Source: Lysobacter concretionis Ko07 = DSM 16239 (GTDB lineage Bacteria > Pseudomonadota > Gammaproteobacteria > Xanthomonadales > Xanthomonadaceae). From it: DNA of 64,000 nt. The first letter of the stretch is position 1. The number at the start of each line of letters is the position of its first letter. Below are positions 1 through 7,902 of the stretch, in pieces. The stretch lies in assembly GCF_000768345.1 (NCBI RefSeq), contig NZ_AVPS01000005.1, forward strand, positions 186,001-250,000. Direction: 5' to 3'. The notes under the pieces are model-generated. The model was not told the origin of the DNA, made no database searches, and was given only the letters and a program-made list of their open reading frames with translations. Both the position numbers and the translations under genes were made by a program.

Positions 1-43
1 CATCGTTGAACCACTTGACGGTTCCGGTTTCACGGTTGGACAT
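1..43 (-). CDS. cspA: Cold-shock protein, CspA family (N-terminal fragment)
   Basis: Only the first 14 codons lie in the window; the rest runs off the left edge. They read MSNRETGTVKWFND, the typical start of a CspA-family single-stranded nucleic-acid-binding protein (the GTVKWFN segment opens the OB fold). A clear AAGGAG ribosome binding site sits about 7 nt upstream of the ATG on the minus strand. The gene is divergent from the DUF456 gene, with about 210 nt between them that could hold a long 5' leader as is common for csp genes; I see no unambiguous promoter there. Confidence 0.85.
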   Translation of the reverse strand, partial: MSNRETGTVKWFND

Positions 44-253
44 TTACTTGCTCCTTGGAACATGGATTGATAGCGGCGCGTTGAAAACAGCGCGGTCGCG
101 CCGAGCTGGTTGCAAGGAAGAAGCAAGGTGCAACGATGAAGCGATCTTTGATCAACCACATCGGGCCAAGATTCACGGTGACCCTGACAAACAGCGGCCC
201 GAAACTACCCCGCGCTCCGTGAAAATGCAATCACGAACTGCCAAGGACGTGCC

Positions 254-739
254 ATGGACCTGCAAACGCTTTACTACGTGATCGCGGTAATCCTGGTCCT
301 GCTTGGACTGGCCGGGACGATATTGCCGGCCATTCCCGGCGTACCGCTGGTGTTTGCCGGCATGCTGCTGGCTGCCTGGGCCGATGGGTTCGCGCAGGTC
401 GGGGCATGGGTGATCGGGATACTGGGATTGCTGACCCTGATGTCGATTGCGATCGACCTGTTTGCCACCGCGGTGGGGGCCAGACGGGTGGGTGCGAGCC
501 GCCTGGCGGTGGCAGGTGCGATCGTCGGCACCTTTGCGGGGCTGTTCTTCGGCATCATCGGCCTGCTGGCCGGACCCTTCATCGGCGCGTTGGCGGGCGA
601 ACTCCTGCACAGCCGCGAAGTCCGCCACGCAACCCGGGTCGGCGTCGGCACCTGGGTCGGAATCCTGCTCGGCACCGCGCTCAAGATCGGCCTGGTGTTC
701 GCCATGCTGGGTGTGTTCGCGATGGCCTGGCTGCTGTGA
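254..739 (+). CDS. DUF456 family small membrane protein
   Basis: The 161-residue protein is almost entirely hydrophobic, with about four to five membrane segments and glycine-rich stretches in the middle (GAIVGTFAGLFFGIIGLLAGP), the hallmark of DUF456 proteins, whose function is unknown. An early LPAIPG(V)P segment near residues 24-32 is also typical. The start ATG follows AAGGA by about 6 nt. It lies 84 nt upstream of the cardiolipin synthase start and on the same strand, so it could be cotranscribed with the phospholipid genes, but the gap leaves room for a separate promoter (TACAAT, a good -10 match, at 771-776). Confidence 0.8.
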   Translation: MDLQTLYYVIAVILVLLGLAGTILPAIPGVPLVFAGMLLAAWADGFAQVGAWVIGILGLLTLMSIAIDLFATAVGARRVGASRLAVAGAIVGTFAGLFFGIIGLLAGPFIGALAGELLHSREVRHATRVGVGTWVGILLGTALKIGLVFAMLGVFAMAWLL

Positions 740-823
740 TCGCTGCGGCCACCGGTTGCCACCTTCACGTTACAATTGATTGAAACTTGGCACAGTGGCG
801 ACCCTGATCCAGGGGAAATTCGG

Positions 824-2113
824 ATGCGATGCTGGAGCCACCCACGCATGATTTGGATCATCGTTTCCACCGTACTGATCACTGCGCTTGTGGTCGTGAT
901 CGCCATGAACTTCGCGACCCCGAAAAAGGAACTGGAACGCAGGATCGAGCATCACTACACGATTTCGGACCCCCAGTTCCGCCGCGAAATGTCGGTATTG
1001 ATGGGGCCGACCGTCCTGCCCGGAAACAAGGTCACTGCGCTCAACAACGGCGTGGAGATTTTCCCCTCGATGCTGGAGGCCATCCATGGCGCCCGGGTGT
1101 CGATCACCTTCGAGACCTACATCTACTGGTCTGGCGAAATCGGCAGGAAATTCAGCGAGGCGCTGTCGGAGCGAGCCCAGGCAGGCATACCCGTGCATGT
1201 CACCATCGACTGGGTCGGCAGTCTCAAGATGGATCAGGAGCTGCTGGACAACATGCAGGACGCCGGTGTGCAGGTGGAGCGCTATCGCCCCTTGCACTGG
1301 TACAACCTGAACCGGATGAACAACCGCACCCACCGCAAGCTGCTCGTCGTGGACGGCAGGATCGGCTTCACCGGCGGGGTCGGTATCGCCGACCTGTGGG
1401 AAGGCGACGCACAGGATCCCCAGCACTGGCGTGACATGCATTTCCGGATCGAGGGACCGGCAGTGGCGCAGATCCAGGCGGCGTTCAACGACAACTGGAT
1501 CAAGACCACCGGCGAGGTCCTCAACGGTCCCGACTATTTCCCGCCGCTGCAACCCGCCGGTGACATGGCCGCGCACATGTTCATCGCCTCCCCCGCCGGC
1601 GGCAGCGAGAGCATGCACCTGATGTATCTGATGGCGATCGCGGCGGCCGAGCAATCCATCGACCTGGCCGCGTCGTATTTCGTCCCCGATCCGTTGATCA
1701 TCCACTCCCTGATGGCGGCGCGAAAACGCGGCGTACGCATCCGCGTGCTGCTACCCGGCCCGCATATCGATTCGGAAACAGTACGGTTGTCGTCCAAGGC
1801 CACCTGGGGGCCGCTGTTGCGCGATGGCGTCGAGATCCACGAATACCAACCGACGATGATGCATACCAAGTTGTTGATCATTGACCAGGAGCTGGTGTCG
1901 GTCGGTTCAACCAATTTCGATATCCGCTCGTTCCAGCTCAACGACGAGGCAAGCCTGAATATCTATGACCATGAGTTCGCCATGCAGATGACCGCCGTGT
2001 TCGAGAAGGACTTGAAGCCCACCAAACGCTATACCTACGACCTTTGGCAGAACCGCCCCTGGCAGGACAAGCTTGCCGAGCGCGTGCTGTTGCCGATCAA
2101 GTCGCAACTATGA
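824..2113 (+). CDS. cls: Cardiolipin synthase (phospholipase D superfamily)
   Basis: Cardiolipin synthases join two phosphatidylglycerol molecules (or PG and PE) into cardiolipin at the inner membrane. The 429-residue protein has one N-terminal membrane anchor (about residues 9-28) and two PLD phosphodiesterase HKD motifs: THRKLLVVD with His170, and MHTKLLIID with His347, each followed by a GG or GSTNFD segment. I chose the ATG at 824 because AGGGGA lies 7 nt upstream; the frame is open to an ATG at 776 that has no ribosome binding site. The family usually has two transmembrane helices, and here only one is evident, closer to ClsB-like forms. The stop codon overlaps the next start (ATGA), so translation is probably coupled to the BON-MscS gene. 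Confidence 0.88.
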   Translation: MRCWSHPRMIWIIVSTVLITALVVVIAMNFATPKKELERRIEHHYTISDPQFRREMSVLMGPTVLPGNKVTALNNGVEIFPSMLEAIHGARVSITFETYIYWSGEIGRKFSEALSERAQAGIPVHVTIDWVGSLKMDQELLDNMQDAGVQVERYRPLHWYNLNRMNNRTHRKLLVVDGRIGFTGGVGIADLWEGDAQDPQHWRDMHFRIEGPAVAQIQAAFNDNWIKTTGEVLNGPDYFPPLQPAGDMAAHMFIASPAGGSESMHLMYLMAIAAAEQSIDLAASYFVPDPLIIHSLMAARKRGVRIRVLLPGPHIDSETVRLSSKATWGPLLRDGVEIHEYQPTMMHTKLLIIDQELVSVGSTNFDIRSFQLNDEASLNIYDHEFAMQMTAVFEKDLKPTKRYTYDLWQNRPWQDKLAERVLLPIKSQL

Positions 2114-3438
2114 GCCTGCGCAGATCGGGGACATACCGATGGCTGGTTTCCTCCATCGTCATGGTGCTGGGACTGCTGTCTGGTGCTGTTGCGCTGGGAG
2201 CACCGCCTGCGGCGGGGATTGAGGCGCCAGCCTCACCGGCGACAGAAACGGCGGACCACGCGATGAGTCGGGATCTGGCTCGCCGGCTGCATGGCGTGGC
2301 AGGGCTGGAGGATGTGGTGGTCACCGTACAGGCCGGCGTGGCGCGTCTGGATGGCACGGTGATCGAGGTCGAAGACCGCGTGCAGGCCGCCCAGATCGCC
2401 AGCCAGCAACCGGGCGTCGACACGGTCGAGAACCATGTGCAGGTCAGCACCCGGCTTTCCGATCGTCTGGACGCCGCGGTCACCCTGGTCATCGAAAAAC
2501 TGCTGCACCTGGTGGCGGCGATTCCGCTGCTGGCAGTCGCGATCGCGTTGGTGATGCTGTCGTGGTGGTTGGGGCGCGGGATCGGGCGACGGATCGCACG
2601 GCGCAAGTGGCGCAGCAAGAACCCCTACCTCGACGGACTGGTGCAGAACCTGGTGCAATGGCTGGTTTTGCTGGTGGGAGTGCTGGTCGCCCTCGACCTG
2701 CTCGGCGCCACCGCCCTGGTCGGCGCGGTACTCGGCTCGGCGGGCGTCATCGGGTTGGCGATGGGTTTCGCGTTCAAGGACATCGCCGAGAACTACGTCG
2801 CCGGCATCCTGTTGAGCCTGCGGCGGCCGTTCGAGCCCGGCGACTCGCTGCGGATCGACAGCTACGATGGCAAGGTCGTCGCCCTGACCTCGCGCGCGAC
2901 GATCCTGATGACCTTCGACGGCAACCGGCTCAGCCTTCCCAACGCGCTGGTGTTCAAGTCGGTCGTGCTCAATTTCAGCCGCAACCCGAAGCGGCGCTTT
3001 GATTTTGCGATCCCGGTCGATCCGGCGACCTCGATCGGCCGCGCGCAGGAAGTCGCCATGAACCGGATCGCCGCCACCGACGGGGTGCTGCCGGATCCGG
3101 GGCCGTCGTGGATCATCAGCGGTTATGAGGGCGATGGGCTCAAGTTGCAGTTCTTCGGCTGGATCGACCAGCGCCAGAACGATCTGGGCAAGGTGCGCAG
3201 CGCCGCGATCCGGGCGGTGAAGAAGGCATTTTTCGATGCCGGCATCGAAAGCCCGCGTTCGGTGCGCTACCTGGTCTCGGTGCCGGCAGCCGAAGCCGCC
3301 ACCGCCGGTACCACAACGACGGATGCCGCCGTCGACATCGCATCCCAGGACATTTCGATCAATCGCGACATCGACCAGCAACTGGCCGACGCGCAACGTG
3401 CCCACTCCACCGACGACCTGCTGCCGCCGTCTCCATGA
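2110..3438 (+). CDS. MscS-family mechanosensitive channel with N-terminal BON domain
   Basis: This is a 442-residue protein. After a signal or first membrane helix (about 12-32), residues about 50-125 form a BON domain (GVARLDGTVIEVEDR, then a second half ending VENHVQ), a fold known to bind phospholipid surfaces. Three hydrophobic segments follow (about 150-240), the last containing the glycine/alanine-rich pore helix GAVLGSAGVIGLAMGFAFKD typical of MscS. The beta domain (FEPGDSLRI) and C-terminal domain come next. MscS channels release solutes when membrane tension rises. The ATG overlaps the cls stop, and its own stop overlaps the pldA start; both joints are ATGA. Confidence 0.87.
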   Translation: MSLRRSGTYRWLVSSIVMVLGLLSGAVALGAPPAAGIEAPASPATETADHAMSRDLARRLHGVAGLEDVVVTVQAGVARLDGTVIEVEDRVQAAQIASQQPGVDTVENHVQVSTRLSDRLDAAVTLVIEKLLHLVAAIPLLAVAIALVMLSWWLGRGIGRRIARRKWRSKNPYLDGLVQNLVQWLVLLVGVLVALDLLGATALVGAVLGSAGVIGLAMGFAFKDIAENYVAGILLSLRRPFEPGDSLRIDSYDGKVVALTSRATILMTFDGNRLSLPNALVFKSVVLNFSRNPKRRFDFAIPVDPATSIGRAQEVAMNRIAATDGVLPDPGPSWIISGYEGDGLKLQFFGWIDQRQNDLGKVRSAAIRAVKKAFFDAGIESPRSVRYLVSVPAAEAATAGTTTTDAAVDIASQDISINRDIDQQLADAQRAHSTDDLLPPSP

Positions 3439-4634
3439 GTCACGCCATGCCGATCCCCACCGCCCCTGCACGCCGATGGCCCCGCATCGCCGCCATGACG
3501 GTCGCGACGCTGGCGATCACCTCCCTCGCCGGCCCCGCGTTTTCCCGGGATCCGTCGAGCCTGGTGACACCGCCCGAAGCCTGCGCCGCACTCAATGTCG
3601 ATGTGGACCGGCTCGCCTGCTACGACCGCGCCTTCCAGCGCCGACCCGACGATCCGCTGCGCGCGGACGCCGAAGCCCTGCAGGCCAGGCAAGCCATGGA
3701 CCAGGCCGCCGAGCGTGAGCGCGCCAACCTGTCACGCCGGGAGCGTGCGCGCCTGGCGGCAAATGACCTGTTCAAGTCCGATGACGGCCGCACGTCGTTG
3801 GAGACCAGCATCGCCAACGCCGGCAAGGGCGCGCTGCTCGACAGCCGCTGGGAGCTCGCCAGGGACTCCAAGCTCGGCATCTTCAACCTGCGCGCCTACA
3901 AGCCGGTGTACCTGTTGCCGGCGGTATGGAGCAGCCGGCCGAACGAACTCCCCAGCTCGTCCAATCCGGCCGTGCCGGCACAGCCGTTGCCGCTGGACAG
4001 CGTCGAGACGAAGTTCCAGATCAGCTTCAAGACCAAGGCGGTCGAGAACCTGTTCGGCGACAACGGCGACATCTGGATGGGCTACACCCAGACCTCGCAC
4101 TGGCAGGTCTACAACAGCGAGGAGTCGCGCCCGTTCCGCGAGTCGAACTACGAGCCGGAAGTGATGCTGGTGTTCCGCAACAACTACAGCCTCGGCGGGT
4201 GGCGCGGGCGGATGCTGGGGCTGGGCATCAACCACCAGTCCAACGGCCGCGCCGATCCGCTCTCGCGCAGTTGGAACCGGATCGTGATGAACATCGGCCT
4301 GGATCGCGAAAACTGGGCCCTGACCCTGCGCCCGTGGTGGCGGCTGTCGGACGGCAGCGAGGACGAGAACCCGGGCATCGAGGACTATGTCGGTCGCGGC
4401 GATGCGACGCTCGTGCACGTCCGCAACGGGCACGAATTCGCGTTGATGGCGCGTCACTCCCTGCGCGGTGGCGACGCCTCGCACGGCGCGGTGCAGTTCG
4501 ACTGGGGCTTTCCGCTGACCCGCACTCTGCGCGGCCACGTGCAGGTGTTTGACGGATACGGCGAGAGCCTGATCGACTACAACCACCGCTCCACCCAGAT
4601 CGGACTGGGCATCTCGCTGCTGGAGTGGTTCTGA
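3435..4634 (+). CDS. pldA: Outer-membrane phospholipase A (OMPLA, PldA)
   Basis: OMPLA hydrolyses phospholipids that reach the outer leaflet of the outer membrane, working as a calcium-dependent dimeric beta barrel. The 399-residue protein has a cleavable signal peptide (about residues 1-38) and, in the barrel part, the catalytic segment GINHQSNGR with His267 and Ser269, plus Asn in SRSWNR about 12 residues later, matching the His-Ser-Asn triad. It ends with a hydrophobic-aromatic strand finishing in LLEWF, as expected for barrel assembly. About 100 residues between the signal and the barrel make it longer than the E. coli enzyme; this N-terminal region, with a cysteine pair near residues 48 and 60, is usual for xanthomonad forms. 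ATGA overlap with the upstream channel gene. Confidence 0.87.
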   Translation: MSHAMPIPTAPARRWPRIAAMTVATLAITSLAGPAFSRDPSSLVTPPEACAALNVDVDRLACYDRAFQRRPDDPLRADAEALQARQAMDQAAERERANLSRRERARLAANDLFKSDDGRTSLETSIANAGKGALLDSRWELARDSKLGIFNLRAYKPVYLLPAVWSSRPNELPSSSNPAVPAQPLPLDSVETKFQISFKTKAVENLFGDNGDIWMGYTQTSHWQVYNSEESRPFRESNYEPEVMLVFRNNYSLGGWRGRMLGLGINHQSNGRADPLSRSWNRIVMNIGLDRENWALTLRPWWRLSDGSEDENPGIEDYVGRGDATLVHVRNGHEFALMARHSLRGGDASHGAVQFDWGFPLTRTLRGHVQVFDGYGESLIDYNHRSTQIGLGISLLEWF

Positions 4635-4712
4635 TCCGCGGACAATGACGCGGGACGGCCTGCCACCGCGGCGGCGCCGCACAGGCCCGGTCGACATCAA
4701 CGGAGACGCGGT

Positions 4713-5669
4713 ATGCAGGCGAAGCGAATCCTTTCCATCGATGGCGGCGGCATCCGCGGCCTGGTCAGTTGCCTGTGGCTGGGAGGCGCGGAAGACGTCC
4801 TGGCCCAGTCCGGCAAACCGGGATTGCTGGGGCATTTCGACCTGCTCGCCGGCACTTCCAGCGGCGCATTGATCGCCTGCGGCCTCGGCATGGGGTTGAG
4901 CCCTGCCACCATCGCCGGGCTGTTCCACCGCCACCGCCACGACATCTTTCCCGGCATGGTCGAGCGCCTGTGGTCGCGCGCGGGCCGGGTGTTCCGCGAA
5001 GGCCTTTCCGCGCCCAGGTACGACGGCAAGGGACTGGAAAACGTGCTGCGGGAAGTGTTCGGGCAGACCACGCTGGGCCAGCTCAAGTTGCCGGTGATGG
5101 TGACCAGTTACGACACCGTGTCCCGCGAGGCGGTGATCTTCAAGAGCTTCAAGCCCGAGCACCGCGACCTGCCGGTGTGGGAAGTCTGCCGCGCATCCAC
5201 CGCCGCGCCGACCTACTTCCCCGCGTACCCGATGATGGTCGAGGGCCATGCCTGCGCCTTGATCGACGGCGGCGTCGTGGCCAACAACCCCACCGCCTGC
5301 GCGGTCGCCGAGGCGTTACGTCACGACAAGCAGGTCGACCAGTGCAGCGACCTGGTGGTGTTGTCGGTCGGCAGTGGCCGGCGCAACCGGCCGATCCCGC
5401 TCAGGCAGGCGCAGGAATGGGGCGCGCTGGAATGGGCGGTGCCGATCATCGACGTGCTGTTCGACGGCAACACGGATTCCGTCGATTACATCACCCGGCA
5501 ACTGGTCGGGCCGGGCTACTTCCGGCTGCAGGCCGACCTGCTGGCGCAACTGGACGACCTGGACGATGTCAGCTCGGTCAACATCGCCGCGCTGGAAACC
5601 ATGGCGACGGATTACCTGCAGAGCGCCGCGACCCGCGCGACGCTCAAGGAACTTGCAAAACGCCTGTAA
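4713..5669 (+). CDS. Patatin-like phospholipase
   Basis: The 318-residue protein carries the patatin hallmarks: the oxyanion loop DGGGIRG at residues 10-16, the nucleophile elbow GTSSG with Ser49, and the catalytic-dyad Asp185 in IDGGVVANNP. There is no signal peptide, so it is probably a cytoplasmic serine lipid acyl hydrolase. The layout resembles the CapV/plant-patatin subgroup rather than the RssA/NTE subgroup. It lies 78 nt downstream of pldA on the same strand and closes a run of four genes that all concern phospholipid membranes. The stop is 5 nt before a 24-bp inverted REP pair. Confidence 0.85.
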   Translation: MQAKRILSIDGGGIRGLVSCLWLGGAEDVLAQSGKPGLLGHFDLLAGTSSGALIACGLGMGLSPATIAGLFHRHRHDIFPGMVERLWSRAGRVFREGLSAPRYDGKGLENVLREVFGQTTLGQLKLPVMVTSYDTVSREAVIFKSFKPEHRDLPVWEVCRASTAAPTYFPAYPMMVEGHACALIDGGVVANNPTACAVAEALRHDKQVDQCSDLVVLSVGSGRRNRPIPLRQAQEWGALEWAVPIIDVLFDGNTDSVDYITRQLVGPGYFRLQADLLAQLDDLDDVSSVNIAALETMATDYLQSAATRATLKELAKRL

Positions 5670-5674
5670 GGCGA

Positions 5675-5751
5675 TTGTAGGAGCGACGTAAGTCGCGAAT
5701 GCGCCGACGTCCGGTTTCGCCGTGCTGTCGCGACTTACGTCGCTCCTACAA
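5675..5751. repeat. Inverted pair of REP elements (perfect 24-bp arms)
   Basis: The arms at 5675-5698 and 5728-5751 are exact reverse complements over 24 bp, built on GTAGGAGCGACGTAAGTCGC, with a 29-nt loop. The pair sits between the convergent patatin and fumarase genes, where it would fold as a strong hairpin in either transcript and may act as a terminator or mRNA stabiliser. Related units occur at 41991, 42043, 58194, 58312 and 58475. Confidence 0.9.
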
Positions 5752-5786
5752 CCGAAGGAAGCCCCCATGGGACAGGAAGCTCGCCC

Positions 5787-7355
5787 TCAGATCTGCTCGA
5801 TCGCCAGCGGGATCCGGCCGATGCGGGCCTGCCATTCGCGCGGGCCGGTCTCGTGCACGGACTCGCCGTTGCTGTCGACCGCCACCGTCACCGGCATGTC
5901 CTGCACGGTGAACTCGTAGATCGCCTCCATGCCCAGGTCCTCGAACGCGACCACGCGGGCGGCCTTGATCGCCTTCGATACCAGGTACGCCGCGCCGCCG
6001 ACCGCCATCAGGTAGACCGACCTGTGCTTGCGGATCGCCTCGATCGCGACCGGGCCGCGCTCGGCCTTGCCGACCATGCCCAGCAGTCCGGTCTGGCCCA
6101 GCACCTGCTCGGTGAACTTGTCCATGCGGGTGGCCGTGGTCGGGCCGGCGGGGCCGACGACCTCGTCGCGCACCGGATCGACCGGGCCGACGTAATAGAT
6201 GAACCGGCCCTTGAAGTCGACCGGCAGCGGCTCGCCCGCATCCAGCATCCCGACGATGCGCTTGTGCGCGGCATCGCGGCCGGTCAGCAGTTTTCCGTTG
6301 AGCAGGATCGTCTCGCCGGGCTGCCAGCTGGCCACTTCTTCCGGGGTGAGCGTGTCCAGATCAACGCGACGGCCCTTGGATGCATCGAAGGTCAGCTCGG
6401 GCCAGTCCTCCAGCGACGGCGGATCGAGCATCACCGGCCCGCTGCCGTCCAGGGTGAAGTGCGCATGCCGCGTGGCCGCGCAGTTCGGGATCATCGCCAC
6501 CGGCAGGTTGGCGGCGTGGGTCGGGAAGTCCTTGACCTTGACGTCCAGTACCGTGGTCAGCCCGCCCAGGCCCTGCGCGCCGATGCCGAGCGCGTTGACC
6601 GCGTCGAACAGTTCGATGCGCAGTTCCTCGGCACGGTTCGACGCGCCGCGCGCCTTCAGCTCGGTGATGTCGATCGGCTCCATCAGCGATTCCTTCGCCA
6701 GCAGCATCGCCTTCTCGGCGGTGCCGCCGATGCCGATGCCGAGCATGCCCGGCGGGCACCAGCCGGCGCCCATTGTCGGCACGGTCTTGAGCACCCACTC
6801 GGCGACCGAGTCGGACGGGTTGAGCATCGCGAACTTGGCCTTCGCCTCCGAGCCGCCGCCCTTGGCTGCGACGATCACGTCGACGGTGTTGCCGGGCACG
6901 ACCTTGACGTTGACCACGCCGGGCGTGTTGTCCTTGGTGTTGATGCGCTTGCCGGCCGGGTCGGCCAGCACCGAGGCGCGCAGCTTGTTGTCCGGATGCG
7001 CGTAGGCGCGGCGCACGCCCTCGTGGACCATGTCCTCCACGCCCATCGTGGCGTCGTCCCAGCGCACGTCCATGCCGATCTCAAGGAACACGGTGACGAT
7101 GCCGGTGTCCTGGCAGATCGGACGGTGGCCCTCGGCACACATGCGCGAGTTGATCAGGATCTGCGCGATCGCATCCTTGGCGGCGACACTTTCCTCGCGC
7201 TCATAGGCGGCCGCGAGGCTCTTGATGTAGTCGACCGGGTGGTAGTACGAGATGTACTGCAGCGCGTCGGCAACGGAGGCGATGAAATCCTCCTGGCGGA
7301 TCGATACAGGCTGGCGGGCGGCGAACGGACTGGCGGACTGGCTCACGGCGGGCAT
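5787..7355 (-). CDS. fumA: Fumarate hydratase, class I (iron-sulfur)
   Basis: Class I fumarases are homodimeric [4Fe-4S] enzymes that interconvert fumarate and malate in the citric acid cycle. At 522 residues the length matches the family. The N-terminal alpha domain contains the cluster-ligand segments SRMCAEGHRPICQDTG (about residues 71-86) and, later, AGWCPPGMLGIGIGG; the C-terminal beta domain starts near residue 325 with the swivelling part (RVDLDTL...GETILLNGKLLTGRDAAHKR) and includes GPTTATRMD and VGGAAYLVSKAI. Nothing suggests truncation. Convergent with the patatin; the neighbour upstream on the same strand is the HMA protein with a 140-nt gap. Confidence 0.93.
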   Translation of the reverse strand: MPAVSQSASPFAARQPVSIRQEDFIASVADALQYISYYHPVDYIKSLAAAYEREESVAAKDAIAQILINSRMCAEGHRPICQDTGIVTVFLEIGMDVRWDDATMGVEDMVHEGVRRAYAHPDNKLRASVLADPAGKRINTKDNTPGVVNVKVVPGNTVDVIVAAKGGGSEAKAKFAMLNPSDSVAEWVLKTVPTMGAGWCPPGMLGIGIGGTAEKAMLLAKESLMEPIDITELKARGASNRAEELRIELFDAVNALGIGAQGLGGLTTVLDVKVKDFPTHAANLPVAMIPNCAATRHAHFTLDGSGPVMLDPPSLEDWPELTFDASKGRRVDLDTLTPEEVASWQPGETILLNGKLLTGRDAAHKRIVGMLDAGEPLPVDFKGRFIYYVGPVDPVRDEVVGPAGPTTATRMDKFTEQVLGQTGLLGMVGKAERGPVAIEAIRKHRSVYLMAVGGAAYLVSKAIKAARVVAFEDLGMEAIYEFTVQDMPVTVAVDSNGESVHETGPREWQARIGRIPLAIEQI

Positions 7356-7496
7356 TAGGCTGGCGGCGGGGCGCTTATTCTACCGGCCCGCCGCCATTCC
7401 GGCCGGGCTGCGGCCGGAACACTGTGTCAAGTCGGGCGGCGTCGAATCCGGCGGTCTCGATGGAGACCGGGTCACGGCATTCGATCAGGCATTCGA

Positions 7497-7736
7497 TCAG
7501 GAGCAGCCGCCGCAGCAGTCGCTGCCCTCGCCGCTGTGGGGCGCGGCATTGGTGGCCGGATAACCCGCCGCCGCCAGTGCATCGATCGCCTGCTGCTGGG
7601 TCAACAGGCCTTCCACGCGCACCTGCTGTTCCGCCACATTGACGGTGACCTGCGCGGTCGGGTCCTGGGCGACGATGGCCTTCTGGATGGCATCGCTGCA
7701 GTTGTCACAGGTGATTTTTTCGACGTCTAGCAACAT
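7497..7736 (-). CDS. Small heavy-metal-associated (HMA) domain protein with C-terminal cysteine cluster
   Basis: The 79-residue protein is a single ferredoxin-like HMA domain: the metal site is ITCDNC with Cys10 and Cys13, followed by VTVNVAEQQVRVEG and an AIDALAAAGY helix, as in CopZ/Atx1 chaperones. Unlike a classic CopZ the conserved GM before TC is replaced by KI. A C-terminal tail adds three more cysteines (Cys74, Cys75 and Cys78 in DCCGGCS). I chose the ATG at 7736 because the HMA fold begins there; the frame is open further upstream without family support. It probably binds or hands over a soft metal such as copper, but the metal cannot be told from sequence. It is far from copA in this window. 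Confidence 0.72.
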   Translation of the reverse strand: MLLDVEKITCDNCSDAIQKAIVAQDPTAQVTVNVAEQQVRVEGLLTQQQAIDALAAAGYPATNAAPHSGEGSDCCGGCS

Positions 7737-7902
7737 GGCTGGGCACTCTTGTTGGGTGATGGCTTGACCCCGAAGGATCAAGGCGGGGGACGGCAGGGTC
7801 GCAAGGATCATCCCGCCTTGCCTTGACCCGGGTCAGGCGCGGCGCGAATGATGCCGCTACGCCGGTGCCAAATCCGCCAACACGCCAACCAGGAACCTCT
7901 GC

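Noticed and set aside
771-776. TACAAT as the definite -10 of a cls promoter
   Set aside because: It is a good hexamer but no matching -35 lies at 16-18 bp, so it is mentioned only as a possibility.
4713-5669. Patatin as a CBASS (CapV-type) phage-defence effector
   Set aside because: The sequence layout is CapV-like, but no CD-NTase, Cap2 or Cap3 gene is near; neighbours are phospholipid genes. A metabolic role is more likely.
7497-7811. Longer start for the HMA protein at 7811
   Set aside because: The extra 25 residues have no family counterpart; the HMA fold starts at the ATG at 7736.
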